A DNA stretch of 64,000 bases, from positions 87,544 to 151,543 of the forward strand of contig NZ_JACIEP010000011.1 in assembly GCF_014196915.1 (NCBI RefSeq). The letters run 5' to 3'. Of the stretch, positions 27,612-35,760 are shown piece by piece. This stretch comes from Dysgonomonas hofstadii (GTDB taxonomy: Bacteria > Bacteroidota > Bacteroidia > Bacteroidales > Dysgonomonadaceae). The notes beneath the pieces are model-generated. The model was not told where the DNA came from, did no database searches, and saw nothing but the letters and a program-made list of their open reading frames with translations. Numbering within the stretch: position 1 is the first letter of the stretch; the number at the start of each line of letters is the position of its first letter. The translations under genes and the position numbers were made by a program.

Positions 27612-27880
27612 AAAAGTTAAAAGTTGACAAAGTTTACGCATATTTTAGTTTTTGATTTCCTTTTTGTCATTGACTACATTTCATTCCGTCGAATTCGAAG
27701 AATCGGCGGAGCCAACAGTTGTTTCTGAGGAACGAAGGATCTTCCTTTTTTAGATGCCTCGCTTCGCTCTAGCACGACAAGATTAGAGAGTAGAATTCCT
27801 CGTAAAGACGCTAAGCCGCAAAGGATAATTATTAAATATTTAAACATTGAATCTTTAAATTTTCTATAGAGATAAAGTTT
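27612..27880 (-). repeat. Modular intergenic repeat, copy B
   Basis: On the minus strand this copy has the same module order as copy A: CTTTGCGGCTTAGCGTCTTT, then TCTAATCTTGTCGTGCTAGA, GCGAAGCGAGGCATCT, the exact 19-base AAGATCCTTCGTTCCTCAG (27725-27743) and AAAATATGCGTAAACTTTG. It fills most of the 417-base gap between dacB and the MFS gene, both on the minus strand. No open frame of note. Confidence 0.7.
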
Positions 27881-27924
27881 CCGTAAAAAGATGCAATATT
27901 TAACTATTATTAGCCCAATATGAA

Positions 27925-29370
27925 TTAAGGAAACAAAGCCAGTAAAAGATTGTCTATCCCTTTTGTTATCTGGCTGCGTTGCCCGGTGAATTTATTTACC
28001 ATGATGGTAAACGCATATTTCTTGTCTCCGTTTATATAATATCCGGCAAAGCATTGTACGCCGTATATGCTTCCGCTTTTCATAAATATTTTGCCTGCCA
28101 GCCGTGTTCCTCTCAGCCTGCTGCGAACTGTGCCGTCTTTTCCTGCCTGGGGTAATGATTCCAGAAATGTTTTTGCATTCTTACTTTTTGCCTGCATGTA
28201 AACCAGCAGGTCACACATAAAAGCCGGACTGACGGCATTAGACGGAGATAGCCCGCTACCGTCGAACATCATCAGCGCATCGGTGTTCAACCCTCTCGCT
28301 TTCCAGAGTTGGCTTGTTTTTTCGATGCCTTCGTCGAGGGCGGATGAGTATATATCTTTGTTCTTTGTCCGTCCTACGGTTCTTATCAGATGTTCGGCAT
28401 AATGGTTGTTGCTGCGTACATTCGTATCTTTTATTATATCCTTCAGCGGGAATGAGTTGTGTGTATAGAATATTTCTTCTGCGAAAGATGATCTTTCAGC
28501 AGCATACATTTGTCCGAGATATTTATCATAGGTTGTGTTTACTTCGGCGATATCCAAGCCTTCTTCTATGAGGCGGGTGGCCAGGGTTTGTCCAAGACAT
28601 AAGCCGGGATTGGGAATATCTCCCTTTATACTGAATGAGGTTTTTCCACCCGGAATATTTCCGGTGAGAAGCCGCTTCATCGAGCGGGGTTCACCATGTA
28701 TGTAGCCGTTGTCACGCCCGGAGGTGTTTGTCCGCAGTGTATTCGTAAATATGATATCCAGATGAGGCCGTATCTCTGTTATAATAGGGCAGGTATCTAT
28801 TCGTGTCGTGTTGAAATATAATTCATAGGTATTGTCGAAAATACTGATACCATATGCGGCAGCGGCATAATAGCTTCCCATATCCTGATATATCCATCGT
28901 TGAGAAACTCCGTCATATCCGAAATAATCGTCTATAACAGTGATATCTAATGATTGTGTTGTATCGATGTTTTGTTTTATCTGCTTTTCCCATTCAGATA
29001 AAAAAATAAAGGGGAAATTTTCGAGATGTTGTGTCCCCAGCGTAGGATCTCCGTAACCATGAATAAGCAAATGATTCTCTTTATCCTTATCTTTCGACAG
29101 AGTTGTTTTGTATCGGTAATCTGCCCCCAGTGTTTCCAATGCGGTTGCTGTTGTTATCACTTTTAGTATGGAAGCCGGAGTATATGATTTATCGGCATTA
29201 TGGCCATTTATCTGCTTACCCGTCATATCTTTTACACAAATGCCTACCGACGCGTGTTTCAATCCGGGGATATTAAGAAATTGCTGGATGGCGCTTTGCT
29301 TAGCTTGTGCATTTAAAATGTAAGGCGTTAAGAGTAAAAGGAGTAATAAATATTGAAACTTTGATTTCAT
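27925..29370 (-). CDS. dacB: D-alanyl-D-alanine carboxypeptidase/endopeptidase (PBP4, family S13)
   Basis: A 481-residue periplasmic protein with a signal peptide (residues 1-22, ending NAQA). The three active-site motifs of penicillin-binding proteins are present: SILK (S67, K70) in TPASILKVITTATAL, SNN in VRSNNHYAEHL and KSGS in FMKSGSIYGVQCF. The domain insertion between the first two motifs fits PBP4 type. It cleaves D-Ala-D-Ala ends or cross-links in peptidoglycan. It is divergent from the AI-2E family gene. A dispersed repeat lies just downstream. Confidence 0.92.
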   Translation of the reverse strand: MKSKFQYLLLLLLLTPYILNAQAKQSAIQQFLNIPGLKHASVGICVKDMTGKQINGHNADKSYTPASILKVITTATALETLGADYRYKTTLSKDKDKENHLLIHGYGDPTLGTQHLENFPFIFLSEWEKQIKQNIDTTQSLDITVIDDYFGYDGVSQRWIYQDMGSYYAAAAYGISIFDNTYELYFNTTRIDTCPIITEIRPHLDIIFTNTLRTNTSGRDNGYIHGEPRSMKRLLTGNIPGGKTSFSIKGDIPNPGLCLGQTLATRLIEEGLDIAEVNTTYDKYLGQMYAAERSSFAEEIFYTHNSFPLKDIIKDTNVRSNNHYAEHLIRTVGRTKNKDIYSSALDEGIEKTSQLWKARGLNTDALMMFDGSGLSPSNAVSPAFMCDLLVYMQAKSKNAKTFLESLPQAGKDGTVRSRLRGTRLAGKIFMKSGSIYGVQCFAGYYINGDKKYAFTIMVNKFTGQRSQITKGIDNLLLALFP

Positions 29371-29407
29371 CGTTTACAAATTGTTTCTGATAATTCGAAA
29401 AATAAAA

Positions 29408-29415
29408 TATCTTTG
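29408..29415 (+). promoter_or_regulatory. Candidate -7 box TATCTTTG upstream of the AI-2E family gene
   Basis: TATCTTTG at 29408-29415 matches the Bacteroidota -7 consensus. The nearest -33-like string TTTC (29384-29387) is 20 bases away. It favours the ATG at 29459 as the start. Confidence 0.55.
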
Positions 29416-29458
29416 TAAAGATATACTAAAAAGTTCAATCACCTTATTCCTTTCCAAT

Positions 29459-30601
29459 ATGTCATTAGGTCAGCCCTTTGAAAAACCTTTTACATTTGAT
29501 AGAGCTATTCGTTTGTTGATAAGTGTTCTGGCAATAGGTGCCAGCTTGTACTTTCTTTATATACTCAGGAATGTTTTATTACCTTTTTTTATCGCATGGT
29601 TGCTGGCATATATGTTAAATCCACTGGTGCGTTTTTATCAGAGGAAATTGAGACTGGCTCATTCTTTAGCGGTAATTCTTACACTATTGTCTGTGGCAGG
29701 GGCATTAACGCTTTTAGGCTTTATTCTGGTTCCGCTCATCGAAAACGAAATATGGCAGATAAATAATCTGATAGCCACTTACGATCTTAGTTCGATCAGC
29801 AAAAACGGTGTTCCGGTCAGTGTATCGGATCTTATCGCCCAGTATGTTGACTACAAGGAAATACAGGAAGCGTTGACAAAGGAAAATCTGGTCGAAATAT
29901 TTAAATTCCTGGGGCCGGCAGTAGAGTCCCTTTTCTCCAATACGGTTTCTTTCCTTCTGGGACTTACTGTAGTGTTTATTGTGATGCTTTATCTGATTTT
30001 CATCCTTCTCGATTATGATAAGATAAACGAGCTATGGCGCTACCTCATTCCTCCTAAATACCGTGAAGTAGTAGGCCGTATAACACTGGATGTGGAGACT
30101 AATATGAACCGTTATTTCCGTCACCAGGCATTTATTTGCTGCATTCTGGCGGTTCTATATGCCGCAGGGTTTCAGATAATAGGGTTGCCGATGGCTATTA
30201 TATTCGGTATTATTGTGGGACTTGTGCATATGATACCGTATTTGCAGGTAATAACATTCCCTCCGGCAATTCTTCTGTGTTGGCTGCATGCTTCGCAGAC
30301 TGACGATAGTTTTTGGGTGATGATAGGGCTTGTCGCTCTGATTTATGTCATTGTACAATGTATAATGGATTTGTTCCTTGTTCCCCGTATAATGGGTAAG
30401 GCTATGGGGCTCAACCCAGCCATTATATTGTTATCCCTATCGGTGTGGGGCTCGCTTCTTGGTGTCGTGGGAATGATTATCGCAATACCACTAACCACCC
30501 TGCTTCTGTCTTATTATAAGGAATTTATAGTGTCTGCCGAAAGGATACATGCAATGGGTAGCGCTCAGCAGGAATTTCATTTTGATGATGACAAGCCTTG
30601 A
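29459..30601 (+). CDS. AI-2E family transporter (PerM/YdiK-like)
   Basis: A 380-residue inner-membrane protein with seven or eight hydrophobic segments. The pattern RNVLLPFFIAWLLAYMLNPLV near the N-terminus, the long soluble helix after the third segment, and the late GIIVGLVHMIPYLQ, IMDLFLVPRIMGKAMGLNPAIILLSL and GMIIAIPLTTL segments are typical of the family. Members export autoinducer-2 or act as Na+/H+ exchangers; the function here is not shown. The ATG at 29459 (MSLGQPFEKPF) is chosen because a promoter box overlaps the longer reading. It is 62 bases from the next gene. Confidence 0.85.
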   Translation: MSLGQPFEKPFTFDRAIRLLISVLAIGASLYFLYILRNVLLPFFIAWLLAYMLNPLVRFYQRKLRLAHSLAVILTLLSVAGALTLLGFILVPLIENEIWQINNLIATYDLSSISKNGVPVSVSDLIAQYVDYKEIQEALTKENLVEIFKFLGPAVESLFSNTVSFLLGLTVVFIVMLYLIFILLDYDKINELWRYLIPPKYREVVGRITLDVETNMNRYFRHQAFICCILAVLYAAGFQIIGLPMAIIFGIIVGLVHMIPYLQVITFPPAILLCWLHASQTDDSFWVMIGLVALIYVIVQCIMDLFLVPRIMGKAMGLNPAIILLSLSVWGSLLGVVGMIIAIPLTTLLLSYYKEFIVSAERIHAMGSAQQEFHFDDDKP

Positions 30602-30627
30602 TTTTAAGCTAAATTTTAGTACCTTTG
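30598..30627 (+). promoter_or_regulatory. Promoter of the DUF3127 gene (TTG - 19 - TACCTTTG)
   Basis: TTG at 30598-30600 and TACCTTTG at 30620-30627 are separated by 19 bases. This fits the -33/-7 pattern and places the start at ATG 30664. The -33 overlaps the last codon of the upstream gene. Confidence 0.55.
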
Positions 30628-30663
30628 GGCTTCGAATTGAATAGAAAATATAAACTTAGGATA

Positions 30664-31041
30664 ATGCAATTAATAGCAAAACTGATTCAGGTATTGCCTG
30701 TGCAGACAGGTATGGGTAAAAACGGAGAATGGCGTAAACAAAGCATCATTTTGGAAACAGATGGAATGTATCCAAAAAAAGTTTGTGTTACCATTTGGGG
30801 AGATAAAATAAATGTAGCGGCCTTGCAAGAAGGGACTATGCTAGATGTACAGTTCGATGCGGAAAGCCGTGAATACAACGGAAACTGGTATACCGACCTG
30901 CGCGCATGGAAAGTAGATCCTGCGGGAATGGGAGAACAGGTTCCACCTGCGGCATATGGCGCGCAGAATCAACAACAGGCACCGGCAGCACCTCCTGTAG
31001 ACTTTACAAGTGGTGACGATGCTGACGACCTGCCTTTTTAA
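30664..31041 (+). CDS. DUF3127 family protein with SSB-like C-terminal tail
   Basis: A 125-residue protein. Residues 1-85 are a beta-rich DUF3127 domain (LIAKLIQVLPVQTGMGKNGEWRKQSIILE, VTIWGDKINVAAL, YNGNWYTDLRAWKVD), which resembles an OB-fold. A Gln/Ala/Pro-rich linker follows, and then an acidic tip DDADDLPF. This layout and the terminal DDLPF are very like bacterial single-stranded DNA-binding protein, whose tip recruits repair and replication partners. The function is therefore likely nucleic-acid related, but the family is uncharacterised to my knowledge. A good promoter lies just upstream. Canonical ssb is not in the window. Confidence 0.75.
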   Translation: MQLIAKLIQVLPVQTGMGKNGEWRKQSIILETDGMYPKKVCVTIWGDKINVAALQEGTMLDVQFDAESREYNGNWYTDLRAWKVDPAGMGEQVPPAAYGAQNQQQAPAAPPVDFTSGDDADDLPF

Positions 31042-31085
31042 TGTAATATTGAGTCAGAGTAACTCTATCGAAATAAATTTTTATT

Positions 31086-31137
31086 AATCGATGCCAAAAC
31101 AGAAAAGACAAAAACTCTTTTCCTTTTGGCATCGATT
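31086..31137 (+). other. Strong inverted repeat in the leader of the 31166 gene
   Basis: AATCGATGCCAAAA (31086-31099) and its exact complement (31124-31137) form a 14-base stem. The 24 bases between can add a further short AAAAG/CTTTT helix. There is no T-run after it, so it is not an ordinary terminator. It lies between the DUF3127 gene and the exported-protein gene at 31166, within the longest reading of that gene. It could be an RNA leader structure, a processing site or a binding site for a dimeric protein. Confidence 0.65.
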
Positions 31138-31165
31138 GGTTAAGACCTTAATACAATACCTTGAT

Positions 31166-32908
31166 ATGAAAAGAGTAAGCATGATTGCAGCTCTGTTGTT
31201 CTGCATCATTGTCAGCACACAAGCACAGGTTAAATATTCTTTCATCAGCATGAAAGAAAAATATACACTCAACCTTCCTCAGTTTGACATGTCTATACCT
31301 TTACCGGCCAAAGCCGGTTTCAGGACACCGCAGATTTCCGACAAAAAAGTAATGTTTGAGATAGATACTGAAACTGTCTATTGCTTCGATCTTGATAAGA
31401 TAGGGGAAGAAGAAGGGGCGGGGCTTTTTTCTTTTTCGGTTCCCGACTGTAATGAATATTATCTTTATATGGAGATAAGCCGGTTGCCCATTGCCAGTTT
31501 CTATAAGAAGAAAAGGGAACTTGCCCTGCAATCGGGTATAAAGCAGCTACCCGCTTTGAAAACAAAGCTGAATAAAGAAACCTATTCAATTTCCGAAAAT
31601 AGTATAGATTATCATTATATTCATCATGAAGATTTTTTGTTTTCGTTTTATATGAAGACAGAAGCTCCCGAAAAGATAAAAAAACAGTATCAGAATATTA
31701 TCAGGAACATACAATCGAAAGATCTGAGAAATCAACTGCGGAAATACGAGGATAGAATAAAATATGGTTATTTCGATAAAAAGAAAGATACATACGATCC
31801 CGAACTATATAAATTCTTGGTTTGGGAAGGTGTGAGGGAAAAGCAAAGCACTTATACATGGGATGTCTTCGATATACAGGCAACCATTCCTGCCGGTTGG
31901 AACTACCGAGTCAATGGCAGACAGATGCGGGAGTCGGGCGACGAGTCTGGTATCCGTATTGTAATGGATAGCCTCGATTTATACGATAACCCGATGATGA
32001 TGACATGGTTTAGATCTGATTCGCTCACATTTACTATCCGTAGCTATACCAAAGCATCGAATGTGAATATGGAAGATATGATAAAGCATATGGCCTCGAT
32101 GGTAAGCTATTCTGTGCAAAAGACAATAAACATTGATGGCATAGCTATGCCTGTAACGCTATATGGGACAGAGGAAATGGCCACTATCGATACCTATTAC
32201 GAAGCAAATGGGATTACTCACTGGTTGTCGTTCGGTGGAGTAACAGCGCAAACGATGCCTTTGGCAGACAGGATATTATCGTCAATAAAGATTGACCAGC
32301 CGCAACTTAAAGACAGAGCCTCGGGGAATGTCTGTAATACATTGGGCGGATGCTTCGGGATGAAAAAAGCTAAACCTGTTCAGTTAGACGTTCCATTGGA
32401 AATCCCATATATAGATGAGAGTAAGACAATGCTATGTATGCTACCCAATGTGAAAATGAAACTTCGTATATTAGGCCCTGATAACCAATGGTATTGTTCG
32501 GTAGGAAGTGATCGTGTGGAAATGAAAGACGGAGTGGTGGAAGCCGTGCCTGTAAATAATAGCGACAAAAGGTTGACTATTTATTCTATGAGCCCCGAAG
32601 GTGTCTACTACAATATATCTAAGTTACAGGATTCGCCAATGGACAGGAAAACATATACCGAGAATTTCAAGCGAGGATTCAGTTCATACAAAATGATTAC
32701 CGTATTGCATGCAAGCGTAACCTCTGTTAACGGCAAACCATGGAGTATCTGTATATACAAACAGAACGATCAATATATGGGGATGTTTGTCGCCGCTAAT
32801 TCGGAATATGAAATGCATATTGCCGCTACAGGCACAAGCTATGAAGAGATCGTGGGGAAAGCAGGATATATCCGTCTGGTTGAATTTTCTGATAGTGTTC
32901 TGCCCTAA
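31166..32908 (+). CDS. Large exported protein of unknown function
   Basis: A 580-residue protein starting MKRVSMIAALLFCIIVSTQAQ, a signal peptide cleaved near residue 21. The mature part is rich in strands with no family I can name. It shows two similar-looking halves: a lipid- or ligand-binding-like region (FDIQATIPAGWNYRVNGRQ) around residue 240 and a region with Cys pairs (GNVCNTLGGCFGMKK near residue 390). The start at ATG 31166 is set by the signal peptide; the frame is open further upstream but that stretch is the inverted repeat. It is preceded by the DUF3127 gene and followed by rpsO. The hairpin at its stop codon (32902-32918) may attenuate readthrough. Confidence 0.7.
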   Translation: MKRVSMIAALLFCIIVSTQAQVKYSFISMKEKYTLNLPQFDMSIPLPAKAGFRTPQISDKKVMFEIDTETVYCFDLDKIGEEEGAGLFSFSVPDCNEYYLYMEISRLPIASFYKKKRELALQSGIKQLPALKTKLNKETYSISENSIDYHYIHHEDFLFSFYMKTEAPEKIKKQYQNIIRNIQSKDLRNQLRKYEDRIKYGYFDKKKDTYDPELYKFLVWEGVREKQSTYTWDVFDIQATIPAGWNYRVNGRQMRESGDESGIRIVMDSLDLYDNPMMMTWFRSDSLTFTIRSYTKASNVNMEDMIKHMASMVSYSVQKTINIDGIAMPVTLYGTEEMATIDTYYEANGITHWLSFGGVTAQTMPLADRILSSIKIDQPQLKDRASGNVCNTLGGCFGMKKAKPVQLDVPLEIPYIDESKTMLCMLPNVKMKLRILGPDNQWYCSVGSDRVEMKDGVVEAVPVNNSDKRLTIYSMSPEGVYYNISKLQDSPMDRKTYTENFKRGFSSYKMITVLHASVTSVNGKPWSICIYKQNDQYMGMFVAANSEYEMHIAATGTSYEEIVGKAGYIRLVEFSDSVLP

Positions 32909-32925
32909 AAATGAGGGCTTAAATG

Positions 32926-32956
32926 TTTGTATATCAAAAAATAAATTTTATCTTTG
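32926..32956 (+). promoter_or_regulatory. Promoter of rpsO (TTTG - 19 - TATCTTTG)
   Basis: TTTG at 32926-32929 and TATCTTTG at 32949-32956 are spaced by 19 bases, an exact match to the Bacteroidota consensus. The rpsO ATG is 33 bases downstream. Confidence 0.85.
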
Positions 32957-32989
32957 CACCTCGTTTAAATAAATTATAAATAATAACGT

Positions 32990-33259
32990 ATGTATTTAGA
33001 TTCAGCTAAAAAGCAAGAACTCTTCGCAAAGTACGGAAAGTCTAACACTGATACTGGCTCGCCTGAAGCTCAGATAGCATTGTTTTCATACCGTATTTCG
33101 CATTTAACTGAGCACCTCAAGTTAAATAAGAAGGACTATAACACAGAAAGATCATTGAGACGCCTTGTAGGTAAACGTCGTCGTTTACTCGATTACCTGA
33201 TTGCAAATGATATCGAAAGATATCGCGCGATCATCAAAGAACTGGGCTTAAGAAAGTAA
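32990..33259 (+). CDS. rpsO: 30S ribosomal protein S15
   Basis: An 89-residue ribosomal protein that binds 16S rRNA and helps assemble the platform of the 30S subunit. The full S15 pattern is present: SNTDTGSPEAQIALFSYRISHLTEHLKLNKKDYNTERSLRRLVGKRRRLLDYL. The length is standard. It is expressed from its own strong promoter and ends at a Rho-independent terminator. In many bacteria pnp is adjacent; it is not here. Confidence 0.98.
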   Translation: MYLDSAKKQELFAKYGKSNTDTGSPEAQIALFSYRISHLTEHLKLNKKDYNTERSLRRLVGKRRRLLDYLIANDIERYRAIIKELGLRK

Positions 33260-33281
33260 TCTTTCGTGCGGAAAATTTATT

Positions 33282-33318
33282 AAGAGATTGTTTCTTTATT
33301 AGAGACAATCTCTTTTTC
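33282..33318 (+). terminator. Rho-independent terminator of rpsO
   Basis: AGAGATTGTTTC (33283-33294) pairs with GAGACAATCTCT (33302-33313) with at most one slip, followed by T5. Confidence 0.85.
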
Positions 33319-33349
33319 TTTGTATACATTTTAAAGTTAGAAAATTGCT

Positions 33350-34120
33350 ATGGAGAAGCTGACCATTATAAAAGTAGGAGGAAAGATAGTTGAAGAGGAA
33401 CAGTCCTTGCATCAACTATTATCCGGCTTTTCGAAAATCGAGGGATATAAACTTCTTGTGCACGGAGGCGGGCGTTCGGCTACAAAACTGGCCGAAAGGT
33501 TAGGTATTGAAAGCCATATGGTGAATGGCCGCCGGATAACAGACAAGGCCACACTGGAAGTAGTTACTATGGTATATGGAGGATTAGTCAATAAAAATAT
33601 AGTAGCGGGCTTGCAGGCTTTAGGCGTAAATGCTTTAGGCCTTACAGGTACCGACCTGAATATTATCCGTTCGGAAAAGCGTCCTGTGAAAGATATTGAT
33701 TATGGCTTTGTCGGAGATGTGAAAGAAGTGAATGGAGAAATGCTATCGAATCTTATCTCATTGGGTATTGTCCCTGTTCTGGCGCCATTGACACATGACA
33801 AGCAAGGCAACATATTAAATACAAACGCCGATACTATCGCAGGAGAAACGGCAAAAGGTTTGGCTCAGAAATTTGACGTGGAGCTAGTCTACTGTTTCGA
33901 GAAAAAGGGAGTTTTGATGGACGAAAACGATGATGATAGTGTAATTCCTGTTTTGAGAAAAGCTGATTTTGAAAAACTGATTGCGGAGAAAGTTATTCAG
34001 GGAGGCATGATTCCTAAACTGGAAAATGCTTTTGAAGCTTTAGATGCAGGTGTAAAAAAAGTAATCATTACCGAGGCTTCGCAAATAGGAAAAGAAACAG
34101 GAACAACTGTAATGATATGA
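33350..34120 (+). CDS. argB: N-acetyl- (or N-succinyl-) glutamate kinase
   Basis: A 256-residue amino-acid kinase for the second step of arginine synthesis. The N-terminal phosphate loop IIKVGGKIVE, the glycine-rich LVHGGGRSATKLAERLG, the NTNADTIAGETAKGL segment and the ATP-site ELVYCFEKKGVLMDENDD are as in ArgB. In Bacteroides species the arginine pathway uses succinylated rather than acetylated intermediates, so the acyl group may be succinyl; the sequence alone does not decide. It stands alone here, without argC or argJ. Arginine is the precursor of the agmatine pathway encoded at 3.7-6.2 kb. Confidence 0.92.
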   Translation: MEKLTIIKVGGKIVEEEQSLHQLLSGFSKIEGYKLLVHGGGRSATKLAERLGIESHMVNGRRITDKATLEVVTMVYGGLVNKNIVAGLQALGVNALGLTGTDLNIIRSEKRPVKDIDYGFVGDVKEVNGEMLSNLISLGIVPVLAPLTHDKQGNILNTNADTIAGETAKGLAQKFDVELVYCFEKKGVLMDENDDDSVIPVLRKADFEKLIAEKVIQGGMIPKLENAFEALDAGVKKVIITEASQIGKETGTTVMI

Positions 34121-34125
34121 TTGTA

Positions 34126-34162
34126 AAAAGAAGAAGGTATCCCGATTGACACCTTCTTTTAA
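34126..34162. terminator. Bidirectional terminator between argB and the POT-like gene
   Basis: AAGAAGGT (34131-34138) and ACCTTCTT (34151-34158) form a stem with A-rich and T-rich flanks on both sides, serving both convergent genes. Confidence 0.75.
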
Positions 34163-34170
34163 ATGATATT

Positions 34171-35667
34171 TTATCCTGTTACTTTCTTTGCATCCAACCG
34201 TTTTACTATGCGCCCGTAAATAATTAATGCTACTGCCGATACAAAACCAATGGCAAAAAATACATACCATAAATAATGGGCATTGGCTGTTGCCGCGGCG
34301 TAATCGGCGGCAAAGTTTGTTGAATTGGCAAACCTTTCGGATGTAGGATCAGGACAGAACTTTTCCAATAAGAATCCTGCGACTATAAAACTCACTAAAG
34401 ATGATACAAATGAGTGCAGGTGGCTAAATCCTAAATAAAGACCTTCTTCTCCTTTGGGCGACTGTAAGGAAAAATATTCGAGAAACCGAGGAGAAATGAA
34501 ACATTCGGCTAAAGCCTGGAATGCGATACCTATGATCAAAGTGAGAGTGACAGGGTGTATGGTAAACCATCCGAAAACAGATATAAGTTCTCCTCCCATC
34601 ATATTGCCGAACGACATTATCAGAGCTGAAAAAGGTATAATAAACATTCCGACCATAATGGATGAAAGCGCTGTACGCTTTTTCATAATGGTGGTAACAA
34701 GGTTTACCAGCAGGAATACAACAAAAGGATTCACATTGGCAATCCATCCGGGAGAAGCATCTGCTCCAACCATCCTGATGACATATTTTGGCATAGATGC
34801 GTACATCTGTTGCTGTACAATCCAGAATCCGCTGGTAATGAGGATGAGTGCTACAAGACGGCCGTTTTGGCATACCTTTATCAATGCTTTCCATATATCG
34901 GAAAAACTCTTACCCTGTCCTGCCGTTTGTGTGGATTTATACATGAAATAAACTACAACTAGTGCGATCAGTGTCATTGACGCAGAAAAGTAATTCAGAT
35001 AGACGAGACCCTGGTCCCCGATACTTTTACGTAATGGGTCTACTACGGTTTTACCTGTAAAGGCACCAATATTGACCATCATATAGAAAATAGCAAATCC
35101 TCTGGCTCTTGTATCTGCGGTTGTTTCTTTTGCTACGGTTCCTGAAATAACGGATTTTATGAAAGCCCCTCCAACAACAATAAATAATAATATAGGTACA
35201 ATAGTCCACTGTTGTGCGCTTTCCCTCAATCCTGTGAAACTGGTAAGCTGGTCGAAGTTTCCGACTCCGATCGATACAAAGAAAGACCTGAATGTTTCGA
35301 TGATCCAGCTGGAATTGTTTGCGTTTTCTCCTAATCCTACAGCATTCCCTGCTCCATAGGTAACAAGGCCTGCACTTTCTAGGAATGTAGGTACGAGCCC
35401 TAAAGCAAAATACCCTACGGTGAGTAAGGCAAAGGCGGTCATGATAGCATTACGGAAACCTATTTTATCGGAATATGCTCCCAGAAATGTAGGAAGAAAG
35501 TATAGTAATGCTGAAAATGTACCGGCAATGATTCCAGCTTCAACGTCGCTGAATCCCCAGATGTTGGATAGATATAAAGTTAACGAAATAAAAACAGCAT
35601 AGTACGCCAATCGCTCTAATAGTTCTACGGTATTAGCGACCCAAAAAGCTCTTGAAAATTTAGTCAT
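34171..35667 (-). CDS. POT/MFS family transporter
   Basis: A 498-residue membrane protein with about 12-14 segments. NTVELLERLAYYAVFISLTLYL keeps the ELLERLAYY core of the POT family motif and FYMMVNIGAFTGKTVVDPLRK resembles its fifth-segment region. It is more divergent than the peptide transporter at 24351, so it is likely a second oligopeptide carrier or a carrier for another substrate. It is a single gene convergent with argB and sharing its terminator. Confidence 0.77.
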   Translation of the reverse strand: MTKFSRAFWVANTVELLERLAYYAVFISLTLYLSNIWGFSDVEAGIIAGTFSALLYFLPTFLGAYSDKIGFRNAIMTAFALLTVGYFALGLVPTFLESAGLVTYGAGNAVGLGENANNSSWIIETFRSFFVSIGVGNFDQLTSFTGLRESAQQWTIVPILLFIVVGGAFIKSVISGTVAKETTADTRARGFAIFYMMVNIGAFTGKTVVDPLRKSIGDQGLVYLNYFSASMTLIALVVVYFMYKSTQTAGQGKSFSDIWKALIKVCQNGRLVALILITSGFWIVQQQMYASMPKYVIRMVGADASPGWIANVNPFVVFLLVNLVTTIMKKRTALSSIMVGMFIIPFSALIMSFGNMMGGELISVFGWFTIHPVTLTLIIGIAFQALAECFISPRFLEYFSLQSPKGEEGLYLGFSHLHSFVSSLVSFIVAGFLLEKFCPDPTSERFANSTNFAADYAAATANAHYLWYVFFAIGFVSAVALIIYGRIVKRLDAKKVTG

Positions 35668-35760
35668 TAGGTAGTAATAGAATTGTTAAAATTTAGACGA
35701 ATTGATACAAAAATAGTAAAATATTCCAAATAGAGAAGCTTTTTAACTATCGCTATGCTA

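Noticed and set aside
31091..31165. N-terminal extension of the exported protein gene at 31166
   Set aside because: It translates the inverted repeat and puts a basic stretch before the signal peptide; the ATG at 31166 gives a normal signal sequence.
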